Below are positions 1-9,325 of a stretch of 64,000 bases of DNA, in pieces (position 1 is the first letter of the stretch; each line of letters starts with the position of its first letter). The position numbers and the translations under genes were made by a program. Source of the DNA: DATHBD01 sp035296325 (lineage in GTDB: Bacteria > Actinomycetota > Actinomycetes > Mycobacteriales > Micromonosporaceae); NCBI GenBank assembly GCA_035296325.1, contig DATHBD010000023.1, positions 248,001-312,000 on the forward strand. Direction: 5' to 3'. The notes below the pieces were generated by a model. That model saw nothing but the letters and a program-made list of their open reading frames with translations, did not search any database and was not told the DNA's origin.

Positions 1-1325
1 GGTTCCGGCACCGGAAGGTCGGCGCCGTCGGTCCGCGGGCCACCGGCCCGATGGCCACCTTCGGCGATCATCCGCACGTACTCCTCCGCGTAGCGCGGGA
101 CGCCGGCCACCAGCGGCAGCAGGGTCGTGGCCACGTCCGGCGCCTGACCCGCCCGGCGAAGCAGGTGCTGGAGCAGCTCGCCGGCTGCGGCCTCGCCCAG
201 CCGCCGGATCCTGACCGTGTCCCGGCTCGCCGGCGCAGCCGTACCTGGGGCGACGGGCTCGGGCAGGTGCGTGACGAGCAGCGCCAACGGCACCGCGGCG
301 CGGACCGCGGCGACGTGCAGGTCGGACAGGAAGCGGGCGACCGACGGGTCCGCCCAGTGCAGGTCCTCCACCACGACGATGGTCGGGCGGTGCGCCGCGG
401 CGGCCAGCAGCCGCGTCCCCAGGTCGGGGTCGCATGGGCGGTCGTCCCAGGGGAGGCACTGCATGATCCGCCAGTCGACCGGCCCGCCGTCGATCGTCCC
501 GAGCGTCCGGACGACTTCGCGTACCAGTCGGGACTTGCCGGTGCCGGCGTGGCCGACAACGGAGATCCACTGTGGGATCCGGTGGCGCGATCCATGCCGT
601 AGGCGCCCGGTGACATCGGCCAGTTCCGCCTGGCGGCCGACCATCGGCGCTTCGTCGTTCGCGGGTTGGCTGACGACGGGCCGGATCGCGTCGTGCACCA
701 GCCACACCTCTCGAGCCGGGGCACCGGGTGCGACGGCGACCGGAGGGAGCGCGGCGTAGCGCAGCACCGTGCCGGCGGCCTCCCGGGTCGGCGTGGTGAC
801 GACCACCGAGCCGGGCGGAGCGGATGCCTGCACCCGCGCCGCCGTGCTCACGACGGCGCCGCTGACCAGCGCCTGACCGCCGTCCGTCGCAGCCGCGAGG
901 TCAACCACCGCAGGCCCGGTGGCGATGCCTACCCGGACCTGCACCGGCGCGCCTTCGATGCGGCAGCCGACACCGCCAAAGGTCTGTTGGATCTCCAGAC
1001 CGGCCCGGACCGCCCGATACGCGTCGTGCTCGGTTGAGACGGGGGCGCCGTACACCGCCATGACCGCGTCCCCGACGTACTTCTCCACCACCCCGCCCCA
1101 GCGCCGGAGTACCTCGCCGACCAGCTGGAAGTACTGGCGTTGCAGTTCCCGGACGTCCTCCGGGTCCAGATCGTCGGTGCGGGCGGTGAACCCGACCATG
1201 TCGACGAAGACGATGGTGACCGTGCGCAGTTCCTCCCGCGGCGCGGCCACCCCGGTCGTTCCCGGGCCGCGAGCCTGTCGACCCGGCCCCGGCGCACTCG
1301 CCAAACTCCCGGACGATCGAATCAC
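1..1325 (-). CDS. Adenylate/guanylate cyclase and AAA ATPase domain regulator (C-terminus cut by window edge)
   Basis: The frame is open from a GTG at 1325, with GGAGG five bases upstream, to the left window edge (about 441 codons seen). Near residues 40-210 is a class III nucleotide cyclase domain with the metal-binding motif FVDMVGF and a KYVGDAVMAVYGAP block. It is followed by an ATPase with Walker A GHAGTGKSR and Walker B IVVVEDLHWAD. This cyclase plus STAND-type ATPase layout is common in actinobacterial signalling proteins; the usual C-terminal TPR region would lie outside the window. Whether the cyclase makes cAMP is not shown. It is divergent from the LuxR-type regulator at 1490, which carries a related ATPase, so the two may share regulation (inference). 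Confidence 0.85.
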   Translation of the reverse strand, partial: MIRSSGSLASAPGPGRQARGPGTTGVAAPREELRTVTIVFVDMVGFTARTDDLDPEDVRELQRQYFQLVGEVLRRWGGVVEKYVGDAVMAVYGAPVSTEHDAYRAVRAGLEIQQTFGGVGCRIEGAPVQVRVGIATGPAVVDLAAATDGGQALVSGAVVSTAARVQASAPPGSVVVTTPTREAAGTVLRYAALPPVAVAPGAPAREVWLVHDAIRPVVSQPANDEAPMVGRQAELADVTGRLRHGSRHRIPQWISVVGHAGTGKSRLVREVVRTLGTIDGGPVDWRIMQCLPWDDRPCDPDLGTRLLAAAAHRPTIVVVEDLHWADPSVARFLSDLHVAAVRAAVPLALLVTHLPEPVAPGTAAPASRDTVRIRRLGEAAAGELLQHLLRRAGQAPDVATTLLPLVAGVPRYAEEYVRMIAEGGHRAGGPRTDGADLPVPE

Positions 1326-1489
1326 GACTGCCTCCGGTGTGCTGACCTCTCGGACTCCCCATACGCTGTCAGCGCCGCGGCACCAGCGAATCCGCACAAC
1401 CACGTACGTCGTCGCGTCCGACTGTTCAGATCTTGTGTGGCCTGCGGGTGCCTGGGTGGGTTGCGCCGGCGACCACTAGGCTCCGGGGC

Positions 1490-4480
1490 ATGCCCAGAGA
1501 CGTGGCTGCGGTCCGATTCGTCGGCAGGCTTCGCGAGCTGGAGACCCTGCGGAGCGCGTTCGCCGAGGTGGAGCAGGGCGAAACCGCCGGCGTCTTCGTC
1601 ACGGGCGACAGTGGGGTGGGAAAGAGCCGTCTGCTCGCCGTGGCCACCGCCGACATGGTCGGGTCGGGCGCCCTCGTCCTCTCCGGCGCGTGCCTGGATA
1701 TCGGGGACGCCGCACCGTTGCACCCGTTGCGGCAGGCGCTTCGACGATTCGAGGGACTTCCCGGCGTCGCCGGCACGACGCCGTCCCGGGCGGTCCGGCA
1801 GCTGCTCGCGCTGCTCGACGGTGACGCCGACGGCTCCGACGGCTCCGGTGCTGTGCTGGAGCGGATCGCCCGCGGGCTCAGCGCAGCGTCGCAGGGCCGC
1901 CCGTTGGTGATCGTGGTCGACGACCTGCAGTGGGCCGACCGCACCACCCGCCGGCTCCTGCTCTACCTCCTGGCCGGACTCGGCGGGATGCGGCTGCTGC
2001 TCCTCGGCGGAGTCCGCGCGGAAGCGCTGCACGGGGCCCATCCGCTCCGGCAAATGCTGCTTGAGCTGCGCCGCCTACGGTCCGTGCGGATGCTGGACCT
2101 GGCGCCGCTGAGCCCGGCCGAAACGGAGCAGCTGGTCACGGACGTTGTCGGCAGGGCGCTGGAGTACGCAGAAGCGGAACTGTTCTGGGAGCGCAGTCGA
2201 GGCAATCCGTTCCTCGTCGAGGAGCTCGCGCGCGACGCCAGGGACGGTCGGGTAGGGCTGTCCGACACGCTGCGTGAGATCGTGCTCGCCCGGGTCGACG
2301 CATTGCCGGCGGATGCCCGGGCCGTCGTCCACGCGGTTGCCGCGGGGGTGGGGTCGGTGGCGCACGAGCTGCTTGCCGAAGTCGTCCCGCTGGACGCGGA
2401 CGAATTGATCACCGCCGCGCGGACCGCGGTCGAGCACCGTGTCCTGGTGGTCACCGAGGACGGCTACCGCTGCCATCATCGCCTCATCAAGGAGGTGCTG
2501 GAGCCCCGCCTGCTCCCCGGTGAACGGGCCCACCTCCACCGTCGCTACGCGGAGACCCTCGCCGCCGTCACCGGCCGACCGGGTTCGCACGCCCGGCTGG
2601 CGCACCACTGGCGGCTCGCCGGCGAGCCGGGGCGGGCGCTCGCCGCAGCGGTGGCGGCCGCCGAGGACGCGGAGCGGAGGTACGGGTTCGCGGAAGCCTA
2701 CGAGCAGTGGACCGTGGCACTCCAGATCGCCGCGGAGGCCCGCCCCACGCAGCTACCCGACGTCGACCGGACGGCGTTGCGCAGACGGGCGGCTGAGGTG
2801 GCGCACCAGAGCGGCGAGCACGAGAGTGCGTTGAGACTGCTGGACGAGATCGCCGCGACGGACCGGACCGGTGCAACGCCGTGCTGGCTGCGGACGGGGC
2901 GCGCGCGCTACCTCGCCGCGGCCGGCCGGCCGGCCGACGCGGAGGCCGAGTACGAACTCGTGCTCGCGTCGGCGGACTGCACGGCGCAGGAACGCGCCAC
3001 CGCGGCAGCACACTCGGCGGAACTGCTGTTGGCGCTCGGTCGGCACGCCGACTGCGGCGAGCGGGCGCGGTACGCGCTGGACCTCGCCCGGGCGGTCGAC
3101 GACGGCACATCGTCGGTGGTCGTCGCGAGCGCGGCGTTGGGATTCAGTCAGGCATATCTCAATGACCCGGTGGCCGGCCTCGCCGCGGTGCGGCAGGCGC
3201 TGCGCGCGGCGGAGCAGGCGGCGAGTCCGGCCGATGTCGGGTGTGCCTACGTGCACCTGTCCGAGCTGCTCACCGGGCCGCTCAACAACCTGGAGGAGGG
3301 CATCGCCGAGGCGCGTCGGGGTGCCCGCCGCGCCGAGGAACTCGGGCTGGGACGGACCTTCGCGACCCGACTGCTCGCCATCGCAGCGAATGGCCTGTTC
3401 CGGATCGGTCGGTGGAGCGAAGCGGAGAAGGACGTCGCGGCCGGCCTGCGATACCGCCCGTCCGGCGCCGAGGCGGTGGAGCTGCTGCTCGCCCGGTGCC
3501 GCATCTGGATCGGCTACGGCGACATCGACTCGGCGGAACAGGATCTGGAGGCGATCGTGACCCTCCTCGTCGGCGGGGGGCCGCGCCATGTGCTGCCGTT
3601 GCTGACGTTGCAGGCGGGCCTGGCGATGTGGCGTGGGCACCACGTCGACGCCCGGCGTGCCGTCCAACGAGGACTGCATTCCCACGCCGGCCGCTCCGAC
3701 GATGTGTGGTTGCTGGCACCGCTGGTATGGCACGGTCTGCGCGCCGAGGCGGAGGCGTCGGTCAGCGGGTCGGCCGAGCCGGACCCGGAGGCGGTCGCGG
3801 CCCTGTGCCGCTTCGCGGAGCGGATCACGTTGAGCAGCCGTACCGCGGCGGCACCGGTGCGCGACGCCGTCACCGGGTACTCGGAGCTGTGTGCCGGCGA
3901 GATCAGCCGCCTGGAGAACCGCTCGGACGCCGCGGCGTGGGGGCGTGCGGCGCAGGCCTGGATGCGCCGCGACCATCCCTATCCCGCCGCCTACGCGCAG
4001 TTGCGGCAGGCCGAGGCGCTCTTCGCCCACCGTACCCGCAACGCCGAGGCGACCGGCCTGCTGCGCACGGCCTTCCGCACCGCCCGGCGCCTTGGTGCGC
4101 GGCCACTCGCCGAGGAGATGCAGACGCTCGCCGCGCGCGCCCGCGTGCCGCTCGATGAGGAGCCGACCGCCGGGCAGCTGCCCCCGCCGAGCGGTGCGGG
4201 GACCAGGGTGGCGGTGCCCGCGCCGCCCGGGAAACCCGGGCGTGGCGACGATCTCTCCGTCCTGACCGGCCGCGAGCTCCAGGTCCTCGTCGGCGTCGCG
4301 GCCGGGCAGACCAACCGCGAGATCGGGCAGCGGCTGTTCATCAGCGAGCGAACGGTGGGCGTGCACGTGTCCCGGATCCTCAACAAGCTGCAACTGCGCA
4401 GCCGGGTCCAGGCCAGCGCCGTGTACCAGCGCAGCCAGTGGCACCTGACCGGCGAGGCGCCGTCGGCGTCCGGCGGGTAA
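1490..4480 (+). CDS. Large LuxR-family (LAL-type) transcriptional regulator with AAA ATPase domain
   Basis: This 996-residue protein starts at ATG 1490, just before the conserved FVGRLREL segment of LAL regulators; an in-frame ATG at 1433 lies farther upstream. Walker A (GDSGVGKSR) is near residue 40 and Walker B (LVIVVDDLQWAD) near 140. A long helical TPR-like region follows. The last 70 residues hold a LuxR helix-turn-helix, recognisable by LTGRELQVLVGVAAG, TNREIG and ISERTVGVHVSRIL. Members of this family are ATP-dependent activators that respond to small-molecule or protein ligands through the TPR region. The target genes cannot be told from sequence. It has a divergent neighbour on the left and a DUF5995 gene 129 bases downstream. 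Confidence 0.9.
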   Translation: MPRDVAAVRFVGRLRELETLRSAFAEVEQGETAGVFVTGDSGVGKSRLLAVATADMVGSGALVLSGACLDIGDAAPLHPLRQALRRFEGLPGVAGTTPSRAVRQLLALLDGDADGSDGSGAVLERIARGLSAASQGRPLVIVVDDLQWADRTTRRLLLYLLAGLGGMRLLLLGGVRAEALHGAHPLRQMLLELRRLRSVRMLDLAPLSPAETEQLVTDVVGRALEYAEAELFWERSRGNPFLVEELARDARDGRVGLSDTLREIVLARVDALPADARAVVHAVAAGVGSVAHELLAEVVPLDADELITAARTAVEHRVLVVTEDGYRCHHRLIKEVLEPRLLPGERAHLHRRYAETLAAVTGRPGSHARLAHHWRLAGEPGRALAAAVAAAEDAERRYGFAEAYEQWTVALQIAAEARPTQLPDVDRTALRRRAAEVAHQSGEHESALRLLDEIAATDRTGATPCWLRTGRARYLAAAGRPADAEAEYELVLASADCTAQERATAAAHSAELLLALGRHADCGERARYALDLARAVDDGTSSVVVASAALGFSQAYLNDPVAGLAAVRQALRAAEQAASPADVGCAYVHLSELLTGPLNNLEEGIAEARRGARRAEELGLGRTFATRLLAIAANGLFRIGRWSEAEKDVAAGLRYRPSGAEAVELLLARCRIWIGYGDIDSAEQDLEAIVTLLVGGGPRHVLPLLTLQAGLAMWRGHHVDARRAVQRGLHSHAGRSDDVWLLAPLVWHGLRAEAEASVSGSAEPDPEAVAALCRFAERITLSSRTAAAPVRDAVTGYSELCAGEISRLENRSDAAAWGRAAQAWMRRDHPYPAAYAQLRQAEALFAHRTRNAEATGLLRTAFRTARRLGARPLAEEMQTLAARARVPLDEEPTAGQLPPPSGAGTRVAVPAPPGKPGRGDDLSVLTGRELQVLVGVAAGQTNREIGQRLFISERTVGVHVSRILNKLQLRSRVQASAVYQRSQWHLTGEAPSASGG

Positions 4481-4609
4481 AGCGTCCGGATCCCCGGAGT
4501 ACGTCATTGTGCGGATTCCCCGGTGACGTCGCGCTGGAACAATGTCTGGTGGCCGGCGAGCACCCGTACCGTGCGGGTACGGCCAGCACAGAGCCAGCAT
4601 GGAGGAGTC

Positions 4610-5377
4610 ATGTCCGAGCCGGTCTGGGGCGATTCCCAGCGAGCCATGACCGATGTCCTCGCGGACACCCCGGTGGACGTGGAAGGCGTGGTCCGGGTCC
4701 TCGGGCGGCTGCAGGTCCTCCTGCAACAGGTCAACCCGGCGGACCCGGACAACCCGATCGCCGACTTCAACTACCTCTACCTCACGATCACCGAAGACAT
4801 CCTGGAGCGGCTGCGGGCCGGGGCGTTCGCGGATCCCGAGTTCCTGACCCTGCTCGATGTGGAGTTCGCCCGGCGGTACTTCGACGCGCTGCGGATGTGG
4901 GGCGCCCGCAGCCCGGACACGCCACAGGCATGGCAGGTGCTGTTCCGGCGGCTGCTGGATGCCGATGTGCGCCCGCTGCCGGCAGCGGCGGCGGGGGTCA
5001 ACGCCCACATCGGCTACGACCTGCCGTTCGCACTGATCGAGACGTGGCACAAGCTCGGGTCGACGCCGCACCACAGCGACCAGCATGCCGACTACCTGCT
5101 GATCAACGATGTCTTCTTCGACAACATCCCGGAGCTGCGACGTGGCTGCCTGAACGCCTGGCAGCTGATCCTGGACCGGCTCAACGGTGAGATCGACGAC
5201 TGGTACGAGGAGCGGATTCTCGAGTTCGCCCGCAACCTGGCGTGGCGCGACGCGGAGCGGATCTGGGCGTACCGCAACGACGCCGAGGCGGTGGAGTCGG
5301 CACGGGTGGTGCTCGACCGGCACGCGGCCTTCGTCGGCTGGGCATTGTTGTCCCCCGCCGGCAACTTCCTGCAGTAG
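4610..5377 (+). CDS. DUF5995 family protein
   Basis: A 255-residue cytosolic protein. The ATG at 4610 is preceded by a strong GGAGGA site ending four bases upstream, which decides the start. The sequence carries the block GVNAHIGYDLPFAL followed by HHSDQHADYLLINDVFFD, which I recall as characteristic of the DUF5995 family of actinobacterial proteins. No enzymatic residues can be assigned with confidence. There is no signal peptide or membrane segment. The function is unknown. It lies downstream of the LAL regulator in the same direction and could be transcribed with it, although the 129-base gap leaves room for its own promoter. Confidence 0.75.
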   Translation: MSEPVWGDSQRAMTDVLADTPVDVEGVVRVLGRLQVLLQQVNPADPDNPIADFNYLYLTITEDILERLRAGAFADPEFLTLLDVEFARRYFDALRMWGARSPDTPQAWQVLFRRLLDADVRPLPAAAAGVNAHIGYDLPFALIETWHKLGSTPHHSDQHADYLLINDVFFDNIPELRRGCLNAWQLILDRLNGEIDDWYEERILEFARNLAWRDAERIWAYRNDAEAVESARVVLDRHAAFVGWALLSPAGNFLQ

Positions 5378-5411
5378 GAGGTCGCCGACGGGGGAGCGGT
5401 GGTGCGGTGAC

Positions 5412-7328
5412 TCAGCCCCAGGAGGAGGTGGCCCAGTCCTCGCTGGACCAGTACCGGCCCGACCAGTAGCGGCCCGACCAGTAGCGCCCGGACCAGTACC
5501 GGCCGGCCCAGGACGGGTCCGACCACGACGCGGCGCCGCTCCACGGCTTGCCGTCCCAGGTGCCGGCGGACCAGGTCTTCGACGCGAACGGCAGCATGTA
5601 GCGCTGGCTGCTGCTGTCGTTGCAGACCTCGGTCTTCAGGGCGTACAGCGTCGGCGACCAGTTCGTGTCCAGGCACAGGTTCAGGCCGACGAGCACCACC
5701 TGGCGCTTGTCGTTGAGCTGCCACTTCTGGCGGGCGCTACCGTTGCAGTCCCAGAGCTGGATCTTGGCGCCCGCGCCCGCGGTACGGCCGTCGGCGTCCA
5801 TGCACTTGCCGGTGATCCGGATGGTCCCGTCCGAGTGCATCTGCCAGTACTGGTTGGGTTGGCCGTGGCAGGTATAGGTGATGACCGGCGTGCCGTTGAC
5901 CGTCTGCCCTGACCAGGCATCGAGGCAGGTGCCGTTGGGCGCGAGGATCTGCCCGGTGCCGCCGGGGCCACCCGGTCCGGCCCACTGCTGACCGGCGAGC
6001 CGCTTGCCCATCCACAGCCCGCCCACCCAGGACGACTCGGTGGCGGCCTTGCCGGCCCAGGTGCTGCTGCTGAACGGGCCCATGACACTGTTCTCGCCCT
6101 TGAGCGCGACATTGTCGACGATCACGTGGCCGTTGCCCCGCGACGACTCGATCGACCCGGTGCCGTTGGACCTGGTGAAGGACTGCACGGTCGTCGGCGT
6201 CGCCCGGGTCAGCGCCGCGCCCACGTTGAGCTGGCGCAACCCGAGTGTATTGGCGGTGCCGAGCGCGAGCGGGGTGCCACTGTCGATCAGGATCCGCTTG
6301 ACCTGGTCCGGGGTGAGGGACGGACGGTTCTGCAGGAGCAGCGCCGCGGCGGCGGAGGTGACGGCGGCGGCCTGCGAGCTGCCGCTGCCCCGGAACAGGG
6401 TGTCGCCGACCCGGGCGGTGGGGTAGACCTCGTCGATGTTGGAGCCCGGGTTGCGCAGGGACACGATCGACTCTCCGGGCGCGAGCAGATCGACGTTACG
6501 CACCTTGCCGAGGTTGCTGAAGCTGGCCAGCGTGTCGTCGTCGGTGGCGGTGGTGCCCTTGGTCGACGAGGCGCCGACGGAGAGGACGAACGGGTCCGTC
6601 GCCGGCAGCGTCAGCGACGTGGTGCCGTTGCCCTCGTTGCCACCGGCGACGACGACGACGATGCCGACCCGCCAGGCCTGCTCGATGGCGAACTGGACCG
6701 GGTCAGTGCGGTAGTCCGCGGTGCCCGCCGTGCCGTAGGCGAGGTTGATGACCCGGATCGGGTAGGCCGGGTCGTGGCGGCGGTGCTCGACCACCCAGTC
6801 GATGGCCGCGATCACCTGGGTGACGTCGACCGAGCCGTTGGCGGCGCCGACCTTGATCGAGGTGAGCTTCGACTTCGGTGCCAGGCCGACCGTGCCGGTG
6901 GCGGTGTCGTTGCCGATGATGATGCCGGCCATGTGGGTGCCGTGGCCGTAGCTGTCCAGGTAACGCAGGTTGCTCGTCTGTGACTCGAAGGACAGGTCCG
7001 GTCCGTTGACCAGCTGCCCGGCCGGCATGCCCGGCACCGGGGCCACCCCGGTGTCGATCAACGCCACGCCGACGCCGGTGCCGTTCAGCGCGCCGGCGGT
7101 TCCCGTCGAGGCGTTGATGATCGTCCGGATGTCCTTGATGGTGGTGCCCACGACCGTACCGCCGCCGCCCATCCACAGCCCGGAGGCCCATCCACCGCCG
7201 GGAGTGCCGGTCGATCCGGCGACCATGGCGGCGGCGGAGACCCCCAGGACACCAACCGGCATCAGCACCGCCGAAGCGGCGGCACCCAACGCTCGAAACA
7301 CCGTCCTCGACCTGGTCCGTCGCGTCAC
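5412..7328 (-). CDS. Secreted S8 (subtilisin) peptidase with ricin-type lectin domain and Trp-rich tail
   Basis: A 638-residue secreted serine protease. It starts at GTG 7328 behind GGAGGG. An Arg-rich N-terminus and hydrophobic segment (residues 10-38) form the signal peptide. The catalytic triad is visible as Asp92 in ALIDTGVAP, His132 in SYGHGTHMAG and Ser318 in GSGSSQAAA, with the oxyanion Asn near 231 in AGGNEG. Residues of about 455-575 form a ricin B-type beta-trefoil lectin (CLDAWSGQ, QLWDCNGSARQKWQL) that should bind carbohydrate. The lectin interrupts a Trp-rich tail of WAG/WSG units and the protein ends in four near-identical YWSGR-type repeats. Such tails are typical of Micromonosporaceae subtilisins. 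Confidence 0.9.
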   Translation of the reverse strand: MTRRTRSRTVFRALGAAASAVLMPVGVLGVSAAAMVAGSTGTPGGGWASGLWMGGGGTVVGTTIKDIRTIINASTGTAGALNGTGVGVALIDTGVAPVPGMPAGQLVNGPDLSFESQTSNLRYLDSYGHGTHMAGIIIGNDTATGTVGLAPKSKLTSIKVGAANGSVDVTQVIAAIDWVVEHRRHDPAYPIRVINLAYGTAGTADYRTDPVQFAIEQAWRVGIVVVVAGGNEGNGTTSLTLPATDPFVLSVGASSTKGTTATDDDTLASFSNLGKVRNVDLLAPGESIVSLRNPGSNIDEVYPTARVGDTLFRGSGSSQAAAVTSAAAALLLQNRPSLTPDQVKRILIDSGTPLALGTANTLGLRQLNVGAALTRATPTTVQSFTRSNGTGSIESSRGNGHVIVDNVALKGENSVMGPFSSSTWAGKAATESSWVGGLWMGKRLAGQQWAGPGGPGGTGQILAPNGTCLDAWSGQTVNGTPVITYTCHGQPNQYWQMHSDGTIRITGKCMDADGRTAGAGAKIQLWDCNGSARQKWQLNDKRQVVLVGLNLCLDTNWSPTLYALKTEVCNDSSSQRYMLPFASKTWSAGTWDGKPWSGAASWSDPSWAGRYWSGRYWSGRYWSGRYWSSEDWATSSWG

Positions 7329-7480
7329 AAGGCTCCCTCCGTGGCATCGACGCAGGAAAGCGCCGCAGTACTCACGATGAGGCCCCGGTAACGCATTGTC
7401 ACTGGGCGCTGACGACTATTGACCAGGCAGTTGACACGACTGGCCTGTGATCCGGCGCACACGTTGAGTAATCGAACGTC

Positions 7481-9130
7481 TCAGGTGAGACTGCCCCGGC
7501 GCAGCCGGATCCACCGGTAGCCGTAGCGCCCGAGCGTCAGGGCGTCGAGCTGGCCGACCGGTTCGTCGAGCTGCGTGCCGAACACCTGGTTCGGCTCCTC
7601 GCTCTCGCCGGCCAGCGAGCCGAGATCCACCTGACAGGCCTGCTCGCCGAGGTTGTGCAGAAAGAGCATCGTGCCGGTCGGGCCGTCCGCCCGGTGTGCC
7701 ATCACCCCGGGCGGCAGCTTCTCGTCGAGGGCGGTACAGGTGCCGGTGCCGACCTCCGGGCACTCCCGCAGCGTGCGGATCATCCGTTCGAACCAGCCGA
7801 GCAGCGAGTCGGCGTCCTGCCGTTGTGTCGTGACGTTGACCGTCGGGTAGCCGTACTCGCCTTCGGAGATCACCGGGGAGACCGGCCGCTCGGCGGTGGT
7901 GAAACCGGCGTTGGGCAGCGTTGACCACTGCATCGGCGTGCGGATCGCCTCCCGCTCCGGCAGGGACAGGTCGTCGCCCATCCCGATCTCCTCGCCGTAG
8001 CGGAGCACCGGTGTCCCGCGCAGCGTGAACTGCAGGGAGTACGCCAACCGGATCCGGTCGGGGTCCCCGCCGAGCATCGGTGCCATCCGGCGTCGGATGC
8101 CCCGGTCGTACAGCTGCATGTCCGGCTCCGGTCCGAACTCGGCGAACACGTCGGCCCGCTGGTCGGCGGTGAGCCGTGACAGGTCCACCTCGTCGTGATT
8201 GCGCAGGAAGGTGGCCCATTGCGCGCCAAGCGGCAGCTTCGGCGTCGCGCGGAGGCCCTCCAGGATCGACTCCGGGTCGCGTCGGGCCAGCGCCAGCATG
8301 ATCCGCCCGTTGAGCATGAAGTCGAAGAGCATGTGCAGGCGGTTCGCCGAGCCGCCCTCGTCGGCGAAGTACCGGACCAGCTCGCCGGGCTCGGCGTTGG
8401 CCTCGGCGAGCAGCAGCGCGTCGCCGCGCCGCCAGGACGCGTGCTGACGCAGCTCGGTGATCAGGCCGAAGTCCTTGGGGGAGTCGGGATTGCCCGGCTC
8501 GGTCTGCTCGATGATGAAGGGGGCGGCGTCGATCCGGAAGCCGGCGACGCCCAGCTGCAGCCAGAATGCCATGATCCTCTTCAGCTCGGCCCGGACCGCC
8601 GGGTTGCCGGTGTTGAGATCCGGCTGGAAGTCGTAGAACCGGTGGTAGAACCACGCTTTGGCCTTGCGGCTGTAGGTCCAGGTCTCGCGCTGCTGGCCGG
8701 GGAAGACCATCCCCTGGAAACGGTCGGGCGGCGCGGTGTCCGACCAGACGTACCAGTCGCGGTACTTCGAGTCCGGGTTCGAGCAGGCATCCACGAACCA
8801 GGGGTGCTCGTCGGAGGTGTGGTTCACCACCAGGTCGATGATGACCCGCAGGCCACGGCTCTGCGCCGCGTGCAGCAGTTCGGCGAAGTCGCCGAGGGTG
8901 CCCATCCGGGGGTCGACGGCGTAGAAGTCGGTGACGTCGTACCCACCGTCGCGGCGGGGCGACGGGTGGATCGGGCTCAGCCACAGGCACGTCACGCCGA
9001 GCCGGGAGAGGTAGTCCAGCCGGCTGGTCAGGCCGCGGAAGTCGCCGATCCCGTCGCCGTCGGAGTCGGCGAACGTCTCGACGTTCAGGGAGTAGACGAC
9101 GGCCTCGCGGTACCAGTGTTCGTTCACCAC
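7481..9130 (-). CDS. GH13 alpha-amylase family / trehalose-synthase-like enzyme
   Basis: A 549-residue cytoplasmic glycoside hydrolase family 13 protein. It opens with HWYREAVVYSLNVETFADSDGDGIGDF, which resembles trehalose synthase (maltose to trehalose isomerase) and its amylase-like relatives. The (beta/alpha)8 motifs are in order: DLVVNHTS, GFRIDAAPF (Asp nucleophile), LLLAEANAEP (Glu acid/base) and LRNHDEVDLS (third acidic residue). The start is a GTG at 9130 or the adjacent GTG at 9127; no good ribosome-binding site distinguishes them. The substrate is probably an alpha-glucan or maltose-type sugar, but trehalose synthase activity is not proven by sequence alone. It is divergent from the alcohol dehydrogenase gene. 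Confidence 0.85.
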   Translation of the reverse strand: MVNEHWYREAVVYSLNVETFADSDGDGIGDFRGLTSRLDYLSRLGVTCLWLSPIHPSPRRDGGYDVTDFYAVDPRMGTLGDFAELLHAAQSRGLRVIIDLVVNHTSDEHPWFVDACSNPDSKYRDWYVWSDTAPPDRFQGMVFPGQQRETWTYSRKAKAWFYHRFYDFQPDLNTGNPAVRAELKRIMAFWLQLGVAGFRIDAAPFIIEQTEPGNPDSPKDFGLITELRQHASWRRGDALLLAEANAEPGELVRYFADEGGSANRLHMLFDFMLNGRIMLALARRDPESILEGLRATPKLPLGAQWATFLRNHDEVDLSRLTADQRADVFAEFGPEPDMQLYDRGIRRRMAPMLGGDPDRIRLAYSLQFTLRGTPVLRYGEEIGMGDDLSLPEREAIRTPMQWSTLPNAGFTTAERPVSPVISEGEYGYPTVNVTTQRQDADSLLGWFERMIRTLRECPEVGTGTCTALDEKLPPGVMAHRADGPTGTMLFLHNLGEQACQVDLGSLAGESEEPNQVFGTQLDEPVGQLDALTLGRYGYRWIRLRRGSLT

Positions 9131-9325
9131 TTCGTTGTGCCCGCAGCGCCGCCGCGTTCAAACCAATCCGTGATCCGGCCGGTGCGGCGGCGAACGGCAC
9201 CGACGTCTCAGCCGCCGACGCATGTATGGGTGAGCCGGCCGGATTCGACTGTGGCTACTGCGCGCCCGGTGGAGCAGGATGTACAGGCCAAGTCGGTACA
9301 TCGCGGAGTCCAGGGAAGGAACTTC

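Noticed and set aside
2753..5323. An 856-codon open frame on the minus strand opposite the LAL regulator
   Set aside because: It is antisense to two clearly coding genes, has His/Arg/Pro-rich composition with no domains, and is a typical shadow of high-GC codon bias.
8195..9325. Upstream in-frame extension of the alcohol dehydrogenase
   Set aside because: It is antisense to the GH13 gene, and ATG 9326 has a good ribosome-binding site directly before family sequence.
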